Shown here one piece after another: positions 43,435 through 48,669 of a DNA stretch of 48,669 nucleotides; the stretch's first letter is position 1; every line of letters starts with the position of its first letter. This DNA is from Legionella santicrucis. Its GTDB lineage: Bacteria > Pseudomonadota > Gammaproteobacteria > Legionellales > Legionellaceae. The notes below the pieces were generated by a model. It was not told where the DNA came from and ran no database searches. It saw nothing but the letters and a program-made list of their open reading frames with translations. The stretch is taken from the NCBI RefSeq assembly GCF_001468135.1, contig NZ_LNYU01000049.1:1-48669 (forward strand), in the 5' to 3' direction. A program made the position numbers and the translations under genes.

Positions 43435-45186
43435 TTATTTACCTCCCCAAATTTTACCGGTAAAGACATACAGTCTTGGGGTGCCTACTCCTTTGATTCT
43501 TGGCTTGTGTGAGGCTTTGCCATCTGAGGCGGGTTTCAACCAGCCAGCTTGTAATAAAACCCTTGTCACTGTGCGTTGATCAAAACCCTTGCACAGTTCA
43601 TTTTTGTACGCCTCGGTTAACACCATATAGATTCGAAACCCTTCATCATCTGTTTGATAAAATCCTGCTCGATTGAGAATTTTGTCATTGTTGGGTGAGT
43701 TGGCATTATCAAAACGACTGGCGCCATGAGATTCAAAGAAAGCGCGCACCTGCGCCATAATGGCGCGATCTTCACGGTGGCCATCAACCCCAAAAGCATC
43801 CTGCCATGCAATAAAACAGGTCTTCGCAGCATGAAACGCTTCGCCTTTTTGCCATCCTATCAGACCAAATTGACTGGCCAGTTCTCCTGCAGCAGCAACC
43901 AGGGCAAAGCGTCTTGCAACACGGATAATCTGCCCCGTAGCATCGGATTGAATGACCGCATCAACAAACGTTTGAATGGTGTTGGTAATATATCGGCTTA
44001 TTGTTTGCCGGTTGGTAACAACATGATTCAGCCACGCCATACCAATTGCACCATGGTATCGGCCACTGTATTTCTTAAGCGATAATGCCATGCTGGCTGG
44101 GCTTAGTTGATCGTGAATCGTTTCGAAGATCCCCATCTGACTACCTGCATCCGCTTCAATATCAGCAAGCCTGATTTCCTGACCTGCATTAATACGCTGC
44201 CCTGATTTTGCCATAAGTGCTGTCAAAGACTCTTCACCAGCAGATAAGAAAAATAAAGACCATCGGGAAGATTGCCTGACTGTGCCAGTACGAGAAGCAC
44301 GGGTTTTTCCCTGACCATTGGCCAGTAAATAAGCCGCCTCCCCTGCTTCTCTGGGATCCATTTGACTGAGTTCATCAAGAATCAGCAATCCATCATTGTG
44401 TAATGCTGCCAAGCCTTCAAGCCCATTGGTGGTGCTGCGCCATAAACGGCAATAAGATTGTGGGTTTCCCCAAACAGAAGCAGCTAGATTCAATGCCGTG
44501 CTTTTGCCTGATGAAGATGCGCCCCTGAAATGAAAACCACCTGAGTCTTCACCAACAATCTTTGCCAGTACAGGTGCAAGAGCAACAGATATGGCAAATA
44601 CCAGTCTTGAGTTGCCTGATGCCAGCCGACCTATTGAATCTCGCCATTCTTCAACACTACCCTTGGAAGACATTGCTGGTTCAATAGCATTGATATTCTG
44701 GAATACAATCTTCTCTGTTGATTGCCCAATACACTGGGAAGCGGTTACAAAGACATCACCATGCCAACCCAGTTTATCAACACATCGTGCACGTGCGTCT
44801 ACTGGAAAGACCTGTAAATAGGAGGTGAGCAAATCGCGTACTGCTCTATTGGGTGAAATACTCAACCCAAGTCTTGCCAGCTCTCGCCTCACATCGGAGG
44901 AGTCGCCTTGCAGTAAGGATAGTGGCATAGCCCACTGGTGGGTTATACCATCATCATCCTGCCATTCCAGCAAACGACCCCATTCACCACTCTGAGCATC
45001 TCGGGTTTTGGCAACGACATACAAGGGTGCGCATATCCAACGAGGTGGCAATGGAGTCCCATCCTTATCGATACCGATAAAGGTTAACCCCTCAGCAGTT
45101 AATCGAAAACATCCACCAGCATAATCGCAAACAATTGGACGCTGCTTTGGTGAGTTGGGTAATTCAATAACATGATTTTGTGACAT
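43435..45186 (-). CDS. DUF927 helicase/ATPase of element 2
   Basis: The 583-residue protein starts at ATG 45186 after TGGAG (a TTG frame start at 45204 is less likely). It has a DUF927 domain: KLGWHGDVFVTASQCIG, Walker A RGASSSGKST (G222-S229), Walker B GLLILDELSQMDP and YLLANGQGKTRASRTG. DUF927 proteins are helicase-like replication or mobilisation factors of integrative elements. It is downstream of an AlpA-like gene, as the primase is in element 1. Confidence 0.85.
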   Translation of the reverse strand: MSQNHVIELPNSPKQRPIVCDYAGGCFRLTAEGLTFIGIDKDGTPLPPRWICAPLYVVAKTRDAQSGEWGRLLEWQDDDGITHQWAMPLSLLQGDSSDVRRELARLGLSISPNRAVRDLLTSYLQVFPVDARARCVDKLGWHGDVFVTASQCIGQSTEKIVFQNINAIEPAMSSKGSVEEWRDSIGRLASGNSRLVFAISVALAPVLAKIVGEDSGGFHFRGASSSGKSTALNLAASVWGNPQSYCRLWRSTTNGLEGLAALHNDGLLILDELSQMDPREAGEAAYLLANGQGKTRASRTGTVRQSSRWSLFFLSAGEESLTALMAKSGQRINAGQEIRLADIEADAGSQMGIFETIHDQLSPASMALSLKKYSGRYHGAIGMAWLNHVVTNRQTISRYITNTIQTFVDAVIQSDATGQIIRVARRFALVAAAGELASQFGLIGWQKGEAFHAAKTCFIAWQDAFGVDGHREDRAIMAQVRAFFESHGASRFDNANSPNNDKILNRAGFYQTDDEGFRIYMVLTEAYKNELCKGFDQRTVTRVLLQAGWLKPASDGKASHKPRIKGVGTPRLYVFTGKIWGGK

Positions 45187-45252
45187 AGATAATTCTCCAA
45201 ACAACAGTCAAACCATCGGAATGAAGCCAATTCATTCTGACGAATTTTAAAT

Positions 45253-45528
45253 TTATGCGTTCTCAACAAGCTGTAACTGACCTTCGTCACTGGTTGAGCG
45301 ATAAACTTTTTGTTGCTGGAGAAAATTCAACACATCACTTTTTCGGTACAACACCTTGCGACCAATTTTTAAATAAGGAACACCACCACCCGACCAACGG
45401 TTACGTTCAAGTAACTGGGTGGAGCAGCTTAAAACTGCCGCAATCGTTTGTTGATTAAAGAGCGCAGAATGAGGCGCTGATTCGAATTCGTTTAATAGAT
45501 GTAAACGGGATGGTTTTTGTACAGACAT
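45253..45528 (-). CDS. AlpA-like helix-turn-helix protein of element 2
   Basis: A 91-residue protein with a MerR/HTH_17-like domain: FNQQTIAAVLSCSTQLLERN, then RWSGGGVPYLKIGRKVLYRK and SDVLNFLQQQK. It is clearly similar in layout to the protein at 35572-35907 (both have a RW-x-G-x-G-[IV]-P-[FY] turn and a DVLN helix) but differs in sequence. A GGAG site lies six bases upstream of the ATG. It probably controls the helicase gene downstream and may act as an excisionase. Confidence 0.75.
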   Translation of the reverse strand: MSVQKPSRLHLLNEFESAPHSALFNQQTIAAVLSCSTQLLERNRWSGGGVPYLKIGRKVLYRKSDVLNFLQQQKVYRSTSDEGQLQLVENA

Positions 45529-45592
45529 ATGGGACTCCGCAAGTGATTATTCATTCAGCATAATGCCGACCTGCACGTCCCTGTGGATGAAC

Positions 45593-45910
45593 TCAAATGC
45601 CTATCCGACTAAACTTGGACAAGTAATTGATATTCACTAGCCTTTTGGCTTTGATAGCTTCTACTTCAACCTCGGAAAAAAGTATTGCGTATTCCTTCAA
45701 ACTTTGTCTACAACATAAAGCAATATCAGTATCCAATGTTTTTCTTAATTCTGCCTTTTTACCAAAATAATCTAAGAGCATATCTCTCGCTTTAGCACCA
45801 ATTAAAAAGTAAGAACTATCATTATCACGAGCAATCTTATTAATTAATTCAAATAACTCGATATCATTATCTGAAAAATTATTCCATCTGTTTTCTAATG
45901 AACTTGTCAT
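45593..45910 (-). pseudogene. C-terminally cut nucleotidyltransferase toxin (AbiEii-like)
   Basis: Starting at ATG 45910, inside the end of the antitoxin gene (32-base overlap), the 105-residue frame has the nucleotidyltransferase pattern FLIGAKARDMLLDYF and LRKTLDTDIALC with the D-x-D metal pair. Full partners of this kind are two to three times longer; here the frame stops after NYLSKFSRIGI with no continuation in the other frames before the AlpA-like gene. It is probably truncated and inactive, or else a minimal form. Confidence 0.6.
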
Positions 45911-46862
45911 ATATAATTTCCGCTGTTTCTTGAGTTCTTTCATCGAGTGAGCTTAATAAATCGGCATAAACCAAAATGAATGGTACATGGTTTTCTTTAT
46001 AAGTTTTGGTATCAAAATTCCAGAATTTTTTTATTAGCTCTATATTCCCATTGTTATCTTTTTTTAACCTGCATTTATATTGTAATAGTGGTAATGCATC
46101 GTCTGCATAAAGTGTAATTATTTGGGGGCTTAGATAATGAGTTAACTTTGCAGCAGCTATTTCTCCTCCCCAAAGAAAATTAAATTCACAGGGATTTGTT
46201 TCTTTAAACTGTGCCAGATTATCTGTTGAAAATTTATCGATCATTAATTTTGGACGTAATTTCTCAGCATAGCCAATACACCATTTACTTAATAAGATAT
46301 CTTTATTAACCAAATGCTTTTCACCACGATTTTTTTCTACGATATATCCATGCTTTTCTAAAATTAAAAGAGTTTTGCTAACACTTCCTAATGCCACATC
46401 ACTCATTTTAGCAAGCTCACGATAGGTATGCTCTAACGGTTTTTTAATGACAAGCAATGTAAAAATAAGTTTTATACTGGCAACACTCAGTGTGAATTGA
46501 GTGATGTCCGATATACTTTTCTTTTGAGGCGTTTCTCCTTTAATAGAGATAAATACAGGGGGAGAGTTTATATACATATTGCCAGAGAAATCAACGTACT
46601 CAATATTCGCCTTTTGCAATTTATCAGCCAAAACTTTATTAATGTGGTTGCTAATTAAAATGCTTTTTTTATTTAAATGTTGCATATATTGAACGATGGC
46701 ACCAATATTCGAATTATCAATATTGCCAACAAGTTCAGGCTTATAGATTAGCTTATTATTCTTTTCAATTTGGAGGGTTAATTGATTTCGTTTTTCATCA
46801 AATTTACATTGAAGCTTTGATCTATCCTTTATGATTGATAATAGTTTGTCTATATTCATCAC
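45879..46862 (-). CDS. AbiEi-type antitoxin / transcriptional regulator
   Basis: The 327-residue protein fits the AbiEi_2 group of type IV toxin-antitoxin systems. The N-terminal half has the pattern LADKLQKANIEYVDFSGNMY and VFISIKGETP; the middle has a winged helix (YRELAKMSDVALGSVSKTLL, LEKHGYIVEKNRGEKHLVNK); then the segment LLSKWCIGYAEKLRPKLM. It would repress its own operon and neutralise the nucleotidyltransferase toxin encoded next. A symmetric four-half-site array lies directly upstream (46879-46931). Confidence 0.75.
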   Translation of the reverse strand: MMNIDKLLSIIKDRSKLQCKFDEKRNQLTLQIEKNNKLIYKPELVGNIDNSNIGAIVQYMQHLNKKSILISNHINKVLADKLQKANIEYVDFSGNMYINSPPVFISIKGETPQKKSISDITQFTLSVASIKLIFTLLVIKKPLEHTYRELAKMSDVALGSVSKTLLILEKHGYIVEKNRGEKHLVNKDILLSKWCIGYAEKLRPKLMIDKFSTDNLAQFKETNPCEFNFLWGGEIAAAKLTHYLSPQIITLYADDALPLLQYKCRLKKDNNGNIELIKKFWNFDTKTYKENHVPFILVYADLLSSLDERTQETAEIIYDKFIRKQME

Positions 46863-46878
46863 AATATCCTCTTTGTCA

Positions 46879-46931
46879 TGTTCATAATTATAGCTTGTTC
46901 AAAAAAAATGAACAACATGAAAAAATGAACA
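46879..46931. promoter_or_regulatory. Nested-dyad operator upstream of the AbiEi-type gene
   Basis: Four TGTTCA-type half-sites form two inverted pairs with the same centre (46905): TTGTTCA/TGAACAA at 46895-46915 and TGTTCAT/ATGAACA at 46879-46931. It starts 17 bases before the gene and is the probable autoregulatory site. Confidence 0.6.
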
Positions 46932-46943
46932 TATGGATTTTGT

Positions 46944-47171
46944 GATTAGTGTACAGGCATGCGCCTATTTTTCTAATGTTGTCCAGTTTGGGTTGCTATT
47001 CCCTTTCTACAATCGAGAAATGTTACCTTTTTGCGTTCCCATTCGCTCTGCAAGCTGTTCTTGCATTAATCCGGCTTGTTGACGCTTCGAAAGTAATGAG
47101 TTAACCAATGCAAACTCTGACTCTAGTACGTCATAGGCTTGCTTTACGTCCTCATTTTTAAGTGCTTTCCA
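46944..47171 (-). pseudogene. XRE/HigA-type antitoxin pseudogene with two amber codons
   Basis: The frame reads KALKNEDVKQAYDVLESEFA, LVNSLLSKRQQAGLMQEQLA, ERMGTQKGNISRL, then TAG (47007-47009), KGNSNPNWTTLEK, TAG (46965-46967), AHACTLI. Intact HigA proteins have Glu at the first stop (SRLEKGNSNP) and usually Tyr at the second (KYAHAC), so both are single-base nonsense changes. There is no start codon in frame; the 5' end overlaps the end of the gene at 47144. No HigB-like toxin gene is next to it. Confidence 0.75.
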
Positions 47172-47743
47172 AGGAGAGTATGCAAATATTTCCTGGTGGC
47201 AACTTTGCCATATTTGACAGATAGTTTCATCAACTGGACTTTATCAAACTGATCAAGATTTTTATCAACTTTTAATTGTAATTGGCTTACATCTTCCGTT
47301 AAATATTTCGCATTGTTTAATAAGTCCACCAATAAAAACTCTTTAGTCAGTTTGGTTGGGAAACCATTACTTGGGCGTTTAAAAGAGAAAACACGATGTC
47401 CAAGTTTTTTATCTTCATGTCGTTCACTGTTATAAACAACTACTTGGTTATAAAGCTGTGTCAGGCCTAAACCCAATTTATTATAATCATTCCATGAATA
47501 CATGAGAAAGGGCTTATTGAGAAAACCTTTAACAAGCGCCTCATCAGTCGGTGGTAGTAATCCAAAACGAGAATGCTTTGGTTTGTAATATAAGCCTGTT
47601 GCTGGCTTTTTAAGTTTGTTTGCTTCTACTAAGGTATTGAGATCTCTATCCAAATTGCTTGAAAAGGGCAAAAGTTCCTCTCTCCGGTAAACGAAGCCGG
47701 CTTTCATATGGGAATATAGGTTGTCACGCTTTAATGTATTCAT
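47144..47743 (-). CDS. AbiEi/DUF6088-like antitoxin-type protein
   Basis: A 199-residue protein beginning MNTLKRDNLY; an in-frame ATG at 47764 would overlap the -10 box. The sequence has a short winged-helix-like start (FVYRREELLPFSSNLDRDLN, TLVEANKLKKPATGLYYKPK) and then ALVKGFLNKPFLMYSWNDYN and LYNQVVVYNSERH, the layout of DUF6088/AbiEi-like proteins. A partner nucleotidyltransferase usually follows; here the HigA remnant follows instead, and the last residues may come from the junction. No ribosome site is present; the promoter fits a leaderless mRNA. Confidence 0.6.
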   Translation of the reverse strand: MNTLKRDNLYSHMKAGFVYRREELLPFSSNLDRDLNTLVEANKLKKPATGLYYKPKHSRFGLLPPTDEALVKGFLNKPFLMYSWNDYNKLGLGLTQLYNQVVVYNSERHEDKKLGHRVFSFKRPSNGFPTKLTKEFLLVDLLNNAKYLTEDVSQLQLKVDKNLDQFDKVQLMKLSVKYGKVATRKYLHTLLGKHLKMRT

Positions 47744-47749
47744 GGTTAT

Positions 47750-47778
47750 ATTATATACAGCCATTCTCTAATTTGCAA
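47750..47778 (-). promoter_or_regulatory. Leaderless sigma70 promoter of the antitoxin-like gene
   Basis: On the minus strand, -35 TTGCAA (47778-47773), a 17-base spacer and -10 TATAAT (47755-47750). Only six bases separate the -10 from the ATG at 47743, so transcription should begin at or next to the start codon. Confidence 0.6.
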
Positions 47779-47905
47779 AAAATTTTATTAAAATTTCATG
47801 TAAATAAAACACTCGTACCTGCTATTTTGTATAGCTATATTATTTGACATAAAATCAGGCGCATCTAATTTAATGTGCTATTTTTCATCAATCAAGAAAA
47901 TAAAA

Positions 47906-48520
47906 TCAGTCAATCACACCTATTAGATCTGTGACTTGACTCCTTGCAATTTGAGATGCTTTTTTCTCGATTGATTTAAACTCTGCATATTCTAATTCAC
48001 TCTTAAATGTACATAAAAAAAATTTAATTGTCCGTATCTTTTGATAGCGACTTTCAAACATTGGTAAAACCCATATAAATAAATGTATTGAGATTAGAAA
48101 ATAAAAAAATAAAATAGGCATTTTGTTGATTGACTCCCAAATGATACTCCCAAGTATAAAAGTAGCAATGGCTATGAAAGCACCCGCTATTGGGTGTTTA
48201 TAAATAGATGCATTACTGTTAGCTTCTAAAAGCAAAAAGGCTTCGCATTCTGCCAAGGATTTATTTAGAAAATTTTTTTCATAGACTCTATCTTGCTGTA
48301 AAATTTTTTTAATTGAATATAACCTTAAGCTGAGATAATGGCGGTTTAATAATTTGTGAGTCTTAGGAGGGATAAATGGTGCATAGTCTTTATCCATTGT
48401 ATGGAAAACAGTATAGAGCTGGAAAAACATTGATAGTGCTAATAATAGAAAAATCGCTTCATGAACTGTGAAAGATAAATAACACAATAAGATTATAAGA
48501 ATCCAACTCATAAGAAACAT
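47906..48520 (-). CDS. Four-helix membrane protein of unknown function
   Basis: A 204-residue protein with two N-terminal helices (about 4-18 and 20-40), a charged cytosolic loop (45-105) and two more helices (about 110-125 and 133-152), then a Lys/Glu-rich tail. The second methionine (MSWILIIL) is an alternative start. The arrangement of helix pairs around a cytosolic loop resembles small effector proteins of nucleotide-signalling defence systems, but no key residue supports this. Neighbours give no further clue. Confidence 0.55.
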   Translation of the reverse strand: MFLMSWILIILLCYLSFTVHEAIFLLLALSMFFQLYTVFHTMDKDYAPFIPPKTHKLLNRHYLSLRLYSIKKILQQDRVYEKNFLNKSLAECEAFLLLEANSNASIYKHPIAGAFIAIATFILGSIIWESINKMPILFFYFLISIHLFIWVLPMFESRYQKIRTIKFFLCTFKSELEYAEFKSIEKKASQIARSQVTDLIGVID

Positions 48521-48589
48521 AGCCTTTCGAAAGTTGTTCTTACAAACAGCTTCTCTAAGAAAATACCAATGATTAAATTTATTTAATAA

Positions 48590-48669
48590 CTCATGTTACG
48601 CACGGGACTTGCTGGCTGACTAAAAAGCATTAGAATTCCGCTCTTAATTTTAGGGAGGGAATCCAATGG
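48590..48669 (+). other. Right edge: possible start of a gene, perhaps a transposase
   Basis: The last bases contain GGGAGGGAATCCAATGG, a strong ribosome site before an ATG at 48666, preceded by a GC-richer stretch (TTACGCACGGGACTTGCTGG) unlike its surroundings. This could be the end of an insertion sequence, but only two coding bases after the ATG would be visible. Confidence 0.25.

Larger units (their letters stand above)
39578..48669. mobile_element. Probable tandem element 2, truncated by the window edge
   Basis: From attR on, the DNA starts like the left end of element 1: GTGGCGA about 15-20 bases after the repeat and a pair of octamers beginning exactly 47 bases after it. Gene content is accessory throughout (AlpA-like protein, DUF927 helicase, TraK-like protein, toxin-antitoxin genes). 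Its own integrase and far att site are not in the window, so extent and mobility are unknown. Confidence 0.65.

Noticed and set aside
1..48669. CRISPR array or rRNA operon
   Set aside because: No regularly spaced repeats and no rRNA-like sequence were seen anywhere in the window.

Overview
The window looks like a chromosome segment of a Legionella-type gammaproteobacterium. This is inferred from AT-rich DNA, the ygfB-pepP-ubiH-ubiI cluster beside zapA, a homospermidine synthase, a 6S RNA, an ankyrin-repeat protein with a proline-rich tail, and several large orphan proteins of the kind often found as Dot/Icm effector candidates. No species marker such as 16S rRNA is present, so this stays an inference.

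Positions 1-26568 are core-like chromosome. After the end of an outer-membrane barrel gene and a large membrane protein of unknown role comes a retropepsin-like / inactive transglutaminase-7TM / ATP-grasp operon (2664-5662). Two orphan effector-like genes follow, then the ubiquinone hydroxylase and aminopeptidase operon (9310-13601, minus) divergent from zapA. Next are an FMN-dependent glutamate-synthase-like protein, homospermidine synthase, an ankyrin protein, a ferritin-like/E2-acyltransferase-like fusion, octaprenyl diphosphate synthase, a thioredoxin-like protein, 6S RNA, uvrB and an aspartate aminotransferase.

At 26569 lies an intact tRNA-Asn whose 3' part is repeated exactly (47 bp) at 39578-39624. 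The DNA between is a ~13 kb integrated element (element 1). Its plus-strand cargo is a three-TM orphan protein, a phosphotransferase and P-loop kinase pair, a class D beta-lactamase, a GNAT acetyltransferase and a methyltransferase. Its minus-strand backbone is a tyrosine recombinase, a DUF1016/YhcG-type nuclease, an unknown 362-residue protein, an AlpA-like HTH protein, a primase-helicase and a terminase-small-like protein. The recombinase, nuclease and unknown gene overlap one another and look co-transcribed.

Downstream of the second att copy the DNA begins with a repeat laid out like the integrase arm site at the start of element 1, at the same 47-base distance but with a different sequence. 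I infer a second, related element (element 2) inserted in tandem and running off the right edge. It carries a DUF2971 protein with a membrane partner, a secreted cysteine-rich protein with two matching four-Cys modules, a Rap1a-like protein, a TraK-like protein beside a hairpin-rich possible oriT/origin, a DUF927 helicase, another AlpA-like HTH protein, and a cluster of decayed toxin-antitoxin genes: an AbiEi-type antitoxin with a cut-short nucleotidyltransferase, an XRE/HigA pseudogene with two amber codons, and an antitoxin-like gene with an apparently leaderless promoter. No CRISPR array, rRNA operon or complete insertion sequence was seen.
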